Made by a program: the position numbers and the translations under genes | The notes under the pieces: generated by a model | The model's input: only the letters and a program-made list of their open reading frames with translations | What the model was told of the DNA's origin: nothing | The model's database searches: none | Assembly: GCF_001281525.1 (NCBI RefSeq) | Contig: NZ_LGCI01000005.1 | Location: 1,468,949-1,532,948 of the forward strand | DNA: 64,000 nucleotides | Source: Lysinibacillus macroides | Lineage (GTDB): Bacteria; Bacillota; Bacilli; Bacillales_A; Planococcaceae | Direction of reading: 5' to 3' | In this document: one piece after another, positions 27,269 through 35,429 of the stretch | Position numbering within the stretch: the stretch's first letter is position 1 | Layout of the letters: every line of letters begins with the position of its first letter

Positions 27269-28219
27269 ATGGAAGAGCAAGAATATACAAGACGCTCACA
27301 ACGTCCCAGAAAACGTCGATTGCGTAAAGGAAGAGCCATTTTTACCCTATTGATACTCTGTATGATTGTGCTCGTGGGTTATTCTGTGATGCAATATCGC
27401 AGTGGCTTAAAGCTTGCCACTAATACCAATGTAATGCAGGAGAATTTTACGGGTGACGCGATAAAAGGCGATATCGAAAATTATTTAATATTAGGTGTGG
27501 ATACACGTGGGGAGGAAAAGTCACGGACCGATACAATGATGGTATTATCGTGGAATAAAGCCAATAATGATATGAAGCTTGTTTCCTTTATGCGTGATAT
27601 TTATGCAGATATTCCCGGCTATCAGTCGTATAAGCTAAATACAGCCTACTACTTAGATGGTGTGCAATTATTAAAAGATACACTTACACATATGTTCGGG
27701 CTACCAATTCATCACTATGCTCTGATTGATTTTAAAAACTTTGAAGCATTGGTTGATATTTTAGCACCAAATGGGGTAGAGATGGATGTGGAAAAGGATA
27801 TGTCTGAACATATTGATGTAGAGCTTAAGCAAGGTGTACATCGTCTAAATGGGCAGGAACTGTTAGGATATGCACGCTTCCGTCAAGATGCAGAAGGCGA
27901 TTTCGGTCGTGTTGCACGTCAGCAAAAAGTCATAGAGGCCTTAAAAACGGAACTGTTAACGCCTACGAATATGCTGCATTTACCAAAATTCGTTGGAGCA
28001 GCACAGGGCTATATTACAACAGATTATTCATCTGCTGAGGAAATGCAGCAAGTGCTTAAATTACTATCAAAAGGCAAGGTCAACATTGAAAAAGCAACGA
28101 TTCCGATTGAGGGTAGCTATCAATTCCAAAACTTTAGCCATGCAGGTGATTCGATCGTCATCGATGTGGAGCAAAACAAAGCCTTTTTAAGTGATTTTTT
28201 AGGTATTTCACTAGAGTAG
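27269..28219 (+). CDS. LytR-CpsA-Psr (LCP) family wall-polymer transferase
   Basis: Membrane-anchored enzyme that ligates teichoic acid or capsule polymers to peptidoglycan. 316 residues: basic cytoplasmic tail (RRSQRPRKRRLRKGR), one helix (about 23-42), then the LCP domain with LGVDTRGEEKSRTDTMMVL (phosphate and metal-binding Asp/Arg) and LLGYARFRQDAEGDFGRVAR. Start at ATG 27269, with GAGGAG 9 bases upstream; the open frame extends 27 codons earlier without a ribosome site. It is followed 47 bp later by a membrane exporter gene. Confidence 0.92.
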   Translation: MEEQEYTRRSQRPRKRRLRKGRAIFTLLILCMIVLVGYSVMQYRSGLKLATNTNVMQENFTGDAIKGDIENYLILGVDTRGEEKSRTDTMMVLSWNKANNDMKLVSFMRDIYADIPGYQSYKLNTAYYLDGVQLLKDTLTHMFGLPIHHYALIDFKNFEALVDILAPNGVEMDVEKDMSEHIDVELKQGVHRLNGQELLGYARFRQDAEGDFGRVARQQKVIEALKTELLTPTNMLHLPKFVGAAQGYITTDYSSAEEMQQVLKLLSKGKVNIEKATIPIEGSYQFQNFSHAGDSIVIDVEQNKAFLSDFLGISLE

Positions 28220-28266
28220 ATATTTCGCAAAAACCAGCATGATCCTGTACTATAAAGGGAGAGCAT

Positions 28267-29484
28267 ATGGATTGGGGTGGATATATGGAAAAAGAGAGAC
28301 CAAAAGAGCGTTCAAACCTATTAGCAACCAAGTTTATTCGTTTTTTAGGTGGTAGAAACCTATTATTTACACTGGTGATTTTATTGCTAGTGGCATGTGT
28401 AATTTTTATGTTTAATCAAGTTTCCTTTATCTTTACCCCCCTTCAAGTATTATTTGAAGTAGTGATTTTGCCAGGGGTATTAGCTGTCATTGGCTACTAT
28501 TTATTGCGCCCATTGTTAGCGCTATTGGTGAGAGGGCGAATCCCAAGAATCTGGGGTATTTTACTGCTTTATATTGCTGTTATCGGTGTTATTACATTAT
28601 TGGTTGTGTTGGTCTATCCATTTTTACGCGACCAATTCACAAATTTAGTCCAGGAGTTTCCTGAGTATTTTATGGCATTTACGCAAAATATTGTTGAATT
28701 CCTGAATCAATCACGCTTTAATGAATACTTAGATAAAATTAATATGAATTATGATGAAGTTGTGAATAATTTCACAACGGATATGATTGAAACAGTGAAG
28801 GATACGGCTGCGAATGTTGCACAGGGCGTCGCATCAGGTATAACAGGGTTCTTATCTACATTAACAGGTATTATTTTATCGCTTGTAACGGTGCCATTTA
28901 TTTTATTTTATTTACTAAAAGAAGGCGAAAAATTACCGAAATTTATGCTAAAAATCTGTCCCCCACGTATGCGTAAAGAAATGACTGATATTTTTCATGA
29001 TATGGACAAGCAAATTAGCTCCTATATTCAAGGCCAAATTTTGGTCTCTATGTGCATAGGGGCAATGGTGACGATTGGCTTTTTAATTATCGGTATGAAA
29101 TATGCACTACTACTTGGCTTCCTAGCAATGATTACAAGTGTTGTACCTTATTTAGGGCCCGTTATTGCGATTACACCCGCTGTTATTATTGCGCTAGTAA
29201 CATCCCCATTTATGCTGGTGAAACTAGCAATTGTATGGACGATTGTTCAGTTAATCGAAGGGAAGTTTATTTCTCCACAAATTATGGGGAAATCACTAAG
29301 CATTCATCCGATTACGATTATTTTTGTACTGTTAACGGCAGGTTCGTTATTCGGTGTACCTGGTGTGATTTTAGGGATTCCAGGCTACGCTATCTTTAAG
29401 GTGCTTGTGTCCCATTTATTTAAGCTCTTTAAACAACGTTATAACCGTTATGAAGATGATATCCATCAAAAATATGATGTATGA
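28267..29484 (+). CDS. AI-2E family transporter
   Basis: Polytopic membrane protein (405 aa) of the AI-2E (former UPF0118/PerM) family; members include autoinducer-2 exporters and Na+/H+ antiporters, so the substrate is open. About eight helices with the characteristic long periplasmic/coil region (about 120-190) after helix 3 and the conserved PYLGP and EGKFISPQIMGK segments near the C-terminus. AAGGGAG lies 6 bases before ATG 28267; ATG 28285 is an alternative. Probably co-transcribed with the LCP gene. Confidence 0.9.
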   Translation: MDWGGYMEKERPKERSNLLATKFIRFLGGRNLLFTLVILLLVACVIFMFNQVSFIFTPLQVLFEVVILPGVLAVIGYYLLRPLLALLVRGRIPRIWGILLLYIAVIGVITLLVVLVYPFLRDQFTNLVQEFPEYFMAFTQNIVEFLNQSRFNEYLDKINMNYDEVVNNFTTDMIETVKDTAANVAQGVASGITGFLSTLTGIILSLVTVPFILFYLLKEGEKLPKFMLKICPPRMRKEMTDIFHDMDKQISSYIQGQILVSMCIGAMVTIGFLIIGMKYALLLGFLAMITSVVPYLGPVIAITPAVIIALVTSPFMLVKLAIVWTIVQLIEGKFISPQIMGKSLSIHPITIIFVLLTAGSLFGVPGVILGIPGYAIFKVLVSHLFKLFKQRYNRYEDDIHQKYDV

Positions 29485-29486
29485 TC

Positions 29487-29517
29487 AGCTACTGCCTTGC
29501 TGCAGTAGCTGTTTTTT
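29487..29517 (+). terminator. Terminator after the AI-2E transporter gene
   Basis: AGCTACTGC (29487-29495) pairs with GCAGTAGCT (29502-29510), followed by GTTTTTT. Confidence 0.85.
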
Positions 29518-29835
29518 GATAGAAGAGAAGGTCACTATGCTATTCTTTGAGGAGATGCATAAAAAGGGTGGGGAAGAGAGCATGTCATACATACCGATTA
29601 ATATTCAAGAGAAATTAGCTAAATTTCAAGATCAGTGGGCGCCAAAAGTAATTGCAGAAATGAATGATTATCAATTTAAACTTGTGAAAGTGCGGGACGA
29701 TTTTCTTTGGCATAAGCATGAAGATACGGATGAAGTTTTTATAGTGATTGAAGGGAATTTAATCATTGATGTTGCTTTGAAATAAAGTTTGAGCAAAAAT
29801 GCCTCGCAAACCCTTATTTTACGATAAATAAGAAG

Positions 29836-29870
29836 AATCCCTTTTGAAAAAAGATTGATCAAAAGGGATT
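29836..29870. terminator. Hairpin inside the element (possible terminator for the cargo gene)
   Basis: AATCCCTTTTGA (29836-29847) pairs with TCAAAAGGGATT (29859-29870). It lies downstream of the minus-strand lipoprotein gene; its central sequence is almost the same as that of the hairpin at 39668-39710. Confidence 0.5.
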
Positions 29871-30022
29871 CCTCTTTAGCAGTTTTAAGTTAGGTTTTAT
29901 AAAAGAAGTTTGATTATTTTCTACCTGTGTTGCTCCACAATCGCGCCCTGTTATGGAAGATCATATATTTTGTCTTATGTTATTTTATTATAGATGAGCA
30001 CCCAGTAGCGAAAGAAGATTAA

Positions 30023-30430
30023 TTATTGTTCAATTACAATTTCTCTTGCAGAGCATTGTGGTATTGCTGGTTGATTGCACTTGCTAAGATTAGCTTTTAA
30101 TGTAACTGTTGTCTTTATGTCCTCAAAACGAACAGTTTCTTCGTTTTCATTATAAATTTTAGTGTTCTCTTTCGAAAAAACCCACATTTGTTCCGCCCTT
30201 TCATTTCCCATTTCTGTTAAATCTAATAATACTCCTTTATTCTCACTATCTACTTCGGTAACAATCCCTGCAATATCATAGTTTTTATTCGTTACATCAT
30301 TCTCGGTTGCTTCATTTTGTGTTGTAATATTATCATTGTTATTTTCGATTCCACTGCTTTGTTGGCAACCAAATAAACCAATTGATAAAAACAGAAAAGA
30401 CAAAATTAAGCTAATTTTTTTCAATATCAT
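30023..30430 (-). CDS. Small lipoprotein carried by the element (DUF3221-like)
   Basis: 135-residue predicted lipoprotein: signal peptide with lipobox LFGC, an Asn/Thr/Glu-rich linker (about 25-50), then a small beta domain (YDIAGIVTEVDSENKGVLLD ... IKTTVTLKANLSK) with a Cys pair (KCNQPAIPQC). The beta part recalls DUF3221/YobA-type domains; this is a tentative reading. Start at ATG 30430 beside GAGGGAG; TTG two codons later has better spacing. It is the only gene in the transposon-like element and so is its cargo. Function unknown. Confidence 0.7.
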   Translation of the reverse strand: MILKKISLILSFLFLSIGLFGCQQSSGIENNNDNITTQNEATENDVTNKNYDIAGIVTEVDSENKGVLLDLTEMGNERAEQMWVFSKENTKIYNENEETVRFEDIKTTVTLKANLSKCNQPAIPQCSAREIVIEQ

Positions 30431-30612
30431 CACTCCCTCATAAGATTTGACGAACATTTTTACTATCTGTTACAAAAATTATGTTTAACTTGTTCCATTA
30501 TCCTGCACTATTAGCTTAAGTACATTCTTCATAATCAAACAGCTATATGAACTTAAATATTCATTTTTAATTGGAAGCCTTATTCCATTAAATAGCCCGT
30601 TTGTTGAATAAA

Positions 30613-30640
30613 AAAATCCTGCATATCAACACAGGATGTT
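30613..30640 (-). terminator. Hairpin with minus-strand T-run near the element's right end
   Basis: On the minus strand ATCCTG pairs with CAGGAT, followed by TTTTTTT. It would stop transcription entering the element from the right. Confidence 0.55.
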
Positions 30641-30725
30641 TAATCAAACTTTAATATAAATTATCAATCTTTGTTTTAAATAATCGAACTTTTTTTAAGT
30701 GATTAAACTTTTTTATAAAACTACA
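30641..30725. repeat. Four 20-bp tandem end repeats of the element
   Basis: Units start at 30641 (TAATCAAACTTT), 30661 (TTATCAATCTTT), 30681 (TAATCGAACTTT) and 30701 (GATTAAACTTT), each followed by an AT-rich half, running to the terminal ACTACA. Confidence 0.7.
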
Positions 30726-30914
30726 ATTGAATTCCTAGATGGTGAAGTGCGTTTAGGTGCAGGTGAAATGTTTGTTGTACCACGCAATGTGGAGCATAAA
30801 CCTTACGCTGCTTCAGAATGTAAAATTATGCTTGTAGAACCTAGCGGTGTAGTAAATACTGGTGAAGAAAGAACAGCACAGACAGCAGAAAATGATGTCT
30901 GGCTTTAAAAATCA

Positions 30915-30955
30915 TAACAAAACCCTTCTAGCCTGCAACGTTAGAAGGGTTTTTG
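30915..30955. terminator. Bidirectional terminator
   Basis: AAAACCCTTCTA pairs with TAGAAGGGTTTT, with A/T runs on both sides. It ends the former cupin gene and the minus-strand aminotransferase gene. Confidence 0.85.
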
Positions 30956-30960
30956 TCTGA

Positions 30961-32136
30961 TTAAGGTTGTGGTATTAATTGCACTTGCGCTAAGCGTTCG
31001 ATTGCCTCTTGCAGCACCTCTTTTGGTTGTACTAATGCTAAGCGTAAATACCCTTGTCCCGCAGTACCAAATACGGTTCCAGGAACTGTGACAACGCCAG
31101 CTCGCTCAATCAATTGAAAGGCTAGTTCTGTACAGTCAATATCATACGGATATTTCGCCCAGACAAACATACCTCCCTCTGACGGAGCTGCTTCCCAGCC
31201 TAATGCTTGTAAGCCGTTCATAAGCGTTTTATGGCGCTCTGAAAAGGTTGCACGGAGATGGTCAGTCACTTCCTCCGCATGATCAAGTGCGACAATCGCT
31301 GCCTCCTGAATCGGCTCAAAAATCCCAAAGTCTAAATTAGATTTGAGTTGCTTTAACACAGCAATCATCTCCGCATTACCTGCGATATAGGCAATTCGTG
31401 TTCCAGCAAGACTAAAGCTTTTTGAGAGGGAGTTAATTTCTAAGCCAACTTCTTTCGCACCTGGTGCAGCAAGGAAGCTAATTGGCTGATCTCCTGTAAA
31501 ATAAAACTCAGAGTAGGCTGCATCATGCAACACCATAATATTGTATTTTTTGGCAAAGGCAATCACCTTTTCAAAATAGGCGAAAGACGGCATAGCAGGT
31601 ACTGGATTGCCTGGTAAGTTTAAAATTAATAGTTTTGCTTGATAGGCAATTTCCTCAGGCACCGCGTCTAAGTCAGGTAAATAATCGTTAGCCGCTGTTA
31701 GGGGCATATAGTAAGGTGTTGCTCCTGCTAAATGAATGCCTGCATCATAGGCAACATAAGCGGGATTGGTAGAGAGTACAATATCGCCAGGGTCACAGAA
31801 GGCAATTGGTAAATGAACTAAGCCCTCCTGTGAGCCCATTGTTTGAATAATTTCCGAAGCGGGGTCTAAGTCAACATGGCTACGGCGCTTGTAGTAGCGG
31901 CTAACAGCTTCATAGAATCGCTGTGTACCTGTGAGCGTATAGCCATAAGATGCTGCTAGGCTTGCTCGGTGGGATAGATGCTCACGAATTTTCGCATGTG
32001 GGGGAATATCAGGGCTGCCTAAGCTTAAATCAATCATATGCATCCCCTTTGCTTGCTGCTGTTTCGCAAAGTTTTTTAAATCTCCGAAAATTGCTGGTGT
32101 AAATAATGACATTTTTTTAGATGGTATGATTTTCAA
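30961..32136 (-). CDS. Class I/II PLP-dependent aminotransferase (LL-diaminopimelate aminotransferase-like)
   Basis: Cytoplasmic aminotransferase of 391 residues. The PLP-binding Lys is in EINSLSKSFSLAGTR; substrate and phosphate-binding motifs LSLGSPDIPP, NLPGNPVPAM and GYLRLALV are present. The overall pattern is that of the Bacillales group annotated as LL-diaminopimelate or PatA-like aminotransferases; real substrate uncertain. I start at TTG 32136, with AAGGAG 10 bases upstream; the frame remains open 29 codons beyond this without a ribosome site. Single gene. Confidence 0.88.
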   Translation of the reverse strand: MKIIPSKKMSLFTPAIFGDLKNFAKQQQAKGMHMIDLSLGSPDIPPHAKIREHLSHRASLAASYGYTLTGTQRFYEAVSRYYKRRSHVDLDPASEIIQTMGSQEGLVHLPIAFCDPGDIVLSTNPAYVAYDAGIHLAGATPYYMPLTAANDYLPDLDAVPEEIAYQAKLLILNLPGNPVPAMPSFAYFEKVIAFAKKYNIMVLHDAAYSEFYFTGDQPISFLAAPGAKEVGLEINSLSKSFSLAGTRIAYIAGNAEMIAVLKQLKSNLDFGIFEPIQEAAIVALDHAEEVTDHLRATFSERHKTLMNGLQALGWEAAPSEGGMFVWAKYPYDIDCTELAFQLIERAGVVTVPGTVFGTAGQGYLRLALVQPKEVLQEAIERLAQVQLIPQP

Positions 32137-32382
32137 AACACGTACACTCCTTATTGTTCTATGAGGATTCCTATCAAAGAATAGTAGTTCACATTTTATC
32201 ATACGAAAGCGTAGAAAGGGCAAGATATTCTGAAAAAAGAAAATATTTATTTAATAAAGAAAATGGTTGCATAGGCTAGCGAATTTTACGGTAGAGAAAC
32301 CTAGTTTTTTAGGAGTGGACTTTCCGAAATAGCTAAACTTGTATTATACTAAATAGGAAAATTTCTTCATTGGGGGAGCTTG

Positions 32383-32472
32383 ATGAGAACCGAGCAAGAG
32401 ATATTTGACTTGATCTTAACAATTACACAGCAAGATACATCCATTTTTAAGAGAGGAGGAGAGTGCTGTTGA
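32383..32472 (+). pseudogene. 5' remnant of an ANT(6)/AadK-type aminoglycoside nucleotidyltransferase gene
   Basis: A 29-codon frame beginning MRTEQEIFDLILTITQQD, with GGGGGAGC before the ATG. This opening is typical of AadK/ANT(6) enzymes, but the frame ends after a further 11 residues, whereas the enzymes have about 280. Its TGA overlaps the TTG start of the next gene, so the next gene may use its promoter and translation. The remnant reading rests on memory of the family start. Confidence 0.5.
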
Positions 32473-33275
32473 AAGTATATTCATTAAGTGGACCAAGCGG
32501 CACAGGCAAAAGTACCAGCGCGCTTGCCTTTGCGCATAAATTAGATGTCGAAGCCATTATCGATGATGGTTTACTGATTGTTAATGGTACAAGAGTAGCT
32601 GGTGTGTCAGCAAAGTTTGAAAAAAATACAATTACGGCTGTACGACGTGCTATTTTTACAGATGAAGTGCATCGGGAGGCTGTGAAGAAAGCGTTAGCTA
32701 GCTATCAGGTTCAGTCGATTTTAATTATTGGTACATCAAATAAAATGACCAATAGTATTGCAAAGCAGCTAGCATTAGGACCTATTGAGCAGTATTATGA
32801 TGTGGGGGATGTTCGTTCCTCTAAGGATATTCAAAAGGCACGCTTTATTCGTCAAACACAGGGGAAGCATGTAATGCCTATCCCATATCGCCAAGTCGAG
32901 CAAAATTTTTTTAAGCGCTTAGTGCAAAAGGGTATAGAAATTTTTAGTCCTAAACGTGAGAAAATTGGTGAAACAACGATTGTGCGTCCTGATTTTCAGC
33001 GGGAATATATTGAAATTGGCAAGCAGGTATACGTTCAGCTACTAACCTATTGCTGTCGTAAGCAGACCATTGTACAGAAGGTGGAGCAGGTGCAATTTAT
33101 ACTAGGCGAGCAGGTGCAAGCAATTGTGACGATACAGCTTAAGCTACCCATTGATTATCCATTAAAAGAACGCTTGCATGCCTTGCAACAAGCGGTCCAA
33201 CAGGAGTTTTATCAGCACTTTGGCTATGAATTAGATGCAATTCATCTTCATGTCAAAACAGCTAAAAAACCATAA
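32469..33275 (+). CDS. P-loop ATP/GTP-binding protein, function unknown
   Basis: 268-residue protein with an N-terminal Walker A GPSGTGKST (about 7-15) and a core hydrophobic strand SILIIGTS (about 82-89). The C-terminal 85 residues (VQLLTYCCRKQTIVQKVEQV ... YELDAIHLHV) alternate strands and helices in a manner reminiscent of Asp23/YloU-type domains. Start at TTG 32469, with GGAGGAG 7 bases upstream; this start overlaps the stop of the preceding remnant. The P-loop supports nucleotide binding; no pathway can be assigned. Confidence 0.75.
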   Translation: MKVYSLSGPSGTGKSTSALAFAHKLDVEAIIDDGLLIVNGTRVAGVSAKFEKNTITAVRRAIFTDEVHREAVKKALASYQVQSILIIGTSNKMTNSIAKQLALGPIEQYYDVGDVRSSKDIQKARFIRQTQGKHVMPIPYRQVEQNFFKRLVQKGIEIFSPKREKIGETTIVRPDFQREYIEIGKQVYVQLLTYCCRKQTIVQKVEQVQFILGEQVQAIVTIQLKLPIDYPLKERLHALQQAVQQEFYQHFGYELDAIHLHVKTAKKP

Positions 33276-33324
33276 AAACAGGTACTCCACTCGCCAAATA
33301 AGCGAAGAGAGTACCTGTTTTTTT
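33274..33324 (+). terminator. Terminator of the P-loop gene
   Basis: AAAAACAGGTACTC (33274-33287) pairs with GAGTACCTGTTTTTTT (33309-33324); a smaller stem lies in the loop. Confidence 0.85.
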
Positions 33325-33420
33325 ATCCTTCACATGGTTAGTCATGTGATCATAATAGCTCGAATTCTTTATCCCAATTTATATTGCCATTATTCTACGC
33401 CTCATATCGAAGCTTTTCAA

Positions 33421-34215
33421 TTATTTTGGCTGACGCGTAAATTGGGGTTGACGCTTTTCAACAAAGGCACGGCAGCCCTCAGCAAAATCACTGCCAACAA
33501 AAGGAGTAGATTCTTGCCATAACACGGGTGCACTATCGAGGCATTCCTGCACAGATTGTTTCACAGCTAGCAACGATTCTGGCGACATGCCCGCAACCAG
33601 CTTGCCCATGCGAATCATATATTTATTTAAGTCTTTTTCTGCCACTAAGTAGTTAAGCAATCCTAGCTTAAAGGCTTCCTCAGCTTTAAACATGCGTCCT
33701 GTAAAGACTAAATCCTTTGTGGTAGCGGGACCAACTAGCTGCACTAAGCGCTTGGCAAATTGATTATTTAATGTAATGCCTAATTTGCCAACGGGAATAC
33801 CGAGCTTGGCTTTATCAGAGCCAATGCGAATATCACATGCTAAAGCGAGCTCTAGGCCTGCGCCCATCGCAGGTCCATTAATCACGCCAATCGTTGGCAG
33901 GGGAAGACGCTCAATCGTAGAAATGGTTTTTTCCATATGAAGAAACGCCTCCTCTGCTTTGTCGAGAGAAATGGCATTAAATTCTTTAATATCGGAGCCT
34001 GCTGTGAAGTTTTCACCTGAGCCGCGTAAAATTAATACTTTATTTTTAGGATTTTCTAATACTTGCTGAGCGATCTTTGCTAATTCATCCCACATATTTG
34101 CGGTTAATGCGTTTTTTGCCTGCGGGCGGTGAATGGTAATAATCGCTAGTCCAGCGGTTTCTTGATAAATAATTTTTGCATCTTCTGCTTCCAGTCGAGT
34201 TGTCCTTACTTGCAT
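33421..34215 (-). CDS. Enoyl-CoA hydratase/isomerase family protein
   Basis: Crotonase-fold protein (264 aa) acting on CoA thioesters, for example in fatty-acid or amino-acid degradation. The oxyanion-hole segments SGENFTAGSDIKEF (about 65-78) and GPAMGAGLELALACDIRIG (about 113-131) are present. The two catalytic Glu positions of enoyl-CoA hydratase are not clearly kept (LGIPVGKLGI in place of the usual FGQPE-like segment), so it may be an isomerase or another crotonase. AGGAGG is upstream of the ATG. Monocistronic on the minus strand. Confidence 0.87.
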   Translation of the reverse strand: MQVRTTRLEAEDAKIIYQETAGLAIITIHRPQAKNALTANMWDELAKIAQQVLENPKNKVLILRGSGENFTAGSDIKEFNAISLDKAEEAFLHMEKTISTIERLPLPTIGVINGPAMGAGLELALACDIRIGSDKAKLGIPVGKLGITLNNQFAKRLVQLVGPATTKDLVFTGRMFKAEEAFKLGLLNYLVAEKDLNKYMIRMGKLVAGMSPESLLAVKQSVQECLDSAPVLWQESTPFVGSDFAEGCRAFVEKRQPQFTRQPK

Positions 34216-34510
34216 ATCGGCAAAGCCTCCTATAGGTTTCGTTCATTTACTTATTATATAACACAAACAATAAAAAACGCGAAATTATCTGAATTCTACA
34301 AGGAAGCGGCATTTCTGAGTGAAAGCATGTCGCAAATATAAGAAATTGCTATAGGAACATAAGTTTCTTATTGCTGTGAGGGCATCCTAATAAAGAAATA
34401 GTTAAAAACAGATTATCCGACATTACTATTTAATTAAATAAATAGAACATACGCACCAAAAATATAGTAAACTATAAATAATTTACGCATAATAAGCAAG
34501 GAGAGATTCT

Positions 34511-35386
34511 ATGGTCACATTAAAGGAAGCATGGAATAGCTATTTATTATTGCTGCAATCATTGAAAAAAAGCGCTGCCACAAAAAAGCAGTACAACATG
34601 GATGGGCAGCAATTTTTAACATTTGCTTATGAGAAAAACTACTTATATGTAGATCAGCACTTCAAAGATTTATTAGTCCTCTATTGTAACTATCTCAAGG
34701 AAACATACAGCAATATCAATACATTTAATCATAAAATCGCGACGCTTAGAGGCTTTATAGACTTTATTTTTTTACGTGAATGGTTGGAGCCTTTTGATTA
34801 TCAGCATATTTTACAGCCGAAAAAACGGCAAAAAGAGGCACTTCAATTACTAACAAATAAACAGATTATGCAAATTTCTAATGTTTGGCCAACCTATTTT
34901 CAATATGCTAAAACAGCAGAACATGCGTGGCTGGCACGGCGCAATGGCTGTATTGTCCAGATGCTAATGGAAACGGGATGTAAGCCGGCAGAGCTTGTGC
35001 GCATGAAATGGACACATTTTAACTATGACGAATCATCCCTCTATATTGCCAATCGAAATGGACGGCGGGCCATCAAGCTATCTGCGTTATTAATGGATAT
35101 GCTGGCACATTATCAAAAGGAAACAAAGACGTTACACCAGCAAGAGGTGGGGGAATGGGTGTGGGTTAGCGAGGCAAGTCAGACAAAGCCGATTACGACC
35201 AAAACCGTGGAGCGCATTTTTCAAACCATCTCTCAGGAAATCGGGAAAAATGTCAGGGCAACAGATTTGCGCTATACCGTTATGCAGAGGGCATTTCAGC
35301 AGGAAAAAACATTGGAGCATATTCAGCAGGAGATGGGCTATGTGCGTAAATGGGTGCTAACTGAAAGACAGCAACGTTTTGAATAA
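34511..35386 (+). CDS. Tyrosine-recombinase-like protein lacking catalytic residues
   Basis: 291 residues with the two-domain layout of XerC/D: an N-terminal SAM-like DNA-binding domain (about 5-95) and a C-terminal catalytic fold (about 115-290). Catalytic motifs are altered: the first Arg position is Lys (TGCKPAEL), HxLRH is TDLRY, LGH is MGY, and the nucleophile Tyr position is Arg in LTERQQ. Only the second Arg clearly survives. The frame is intact, with AAGGAG before the ATG, so the protein probably binds DNA without recombining it. Distinct from the intact recombinase at 40458. Confidence 0.78.
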   Translation: MVTLKEAWNSYLLLLQSLKKSAATKKQYNMDGQQFLTFAYEKNYLYVDQHFKDLLVLYCNYLKETYSNINTFNHKIATLRGFIDFIFLREWLEPFDYQHILQPKKRQKEALQLLTNKQIMQISNVWPTYFQYAKTAEHAWLARRNGCIVQMLMETGCKPAELVRMKWTHFNYDESSLYIANRNGRRAIKLSALLMDMLAHYQKETKTLHQQEVGEWVWVSEASQTKPITTKTVERIFQTISQEIGKNVRATDLRYTVMQRAFQQEKTLEHIQQEMGYVRKWVLTERQQRFE

Positions 35387-35428
35387 AAATGTGCAGCAAC
35401 TGCATTTTCGCCATTGCTGCACATTTTT
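35385..35428. terminator. Bidirectional terminator
   Basis: AAAAATGTGCAGCAA (35385-35399) pairs with TTGCTGCACATTTTT (35414-35428), between convergent genes. Confidence 0.9.
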
Positions 35429-35429
35429 G

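Larger units (their letters stand above)
29770..30725. mobile_element. Non-autonomous Tn7-like (TGT...ACA) element with lipoprotein cargo
   Basis: 956 bp flanked by 5-bp duplications ATTGA (29765-29769, 30726-30730). The ends start TGT and finish ACA, and the terminal 26 bases are imperfect inverted repeats (19 of 26 match). Motifs related to AAAGTTTGATTA recur at the left end (about 29776, 29842, 29896) and, inverted, as four units at exact 20-bp spacing at the right end (30641, 30661, 30681, 30701). That layout resembles Tn7-type transposase-binding arrays. No transposase is encoded; the only gene is the minus-strand lipoprotein. Placement inside the cupin gene is precise. Confidence 0.75.
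29582..30908 (+). pseudogene. Cupin-domain protein gene interrupted by a 956-bp element
   Basis: Left part 29582-29769 encodes the N-terminal cupin half (MSYIPINIQEKL ... FLWHKHEDTDEVFIVIEGNLII); right part 30731-30908 encodes the C-terminal half ([19 protein letters not shown], then VEHKP and so on). Excising 29770-30725 and one copy of ATTGA rejoins ATC-ATT-GAA-TTC in frame, giving 121 residues with both cupin motifs, including metal-ligand His (HKH) and Glu, and the later VEHKP. A normal start with a GGGGAAGAG site is present. The gene is therefore split by a recent insertion; neither half should form a whole cupin barrel. Confidence 0.85.
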
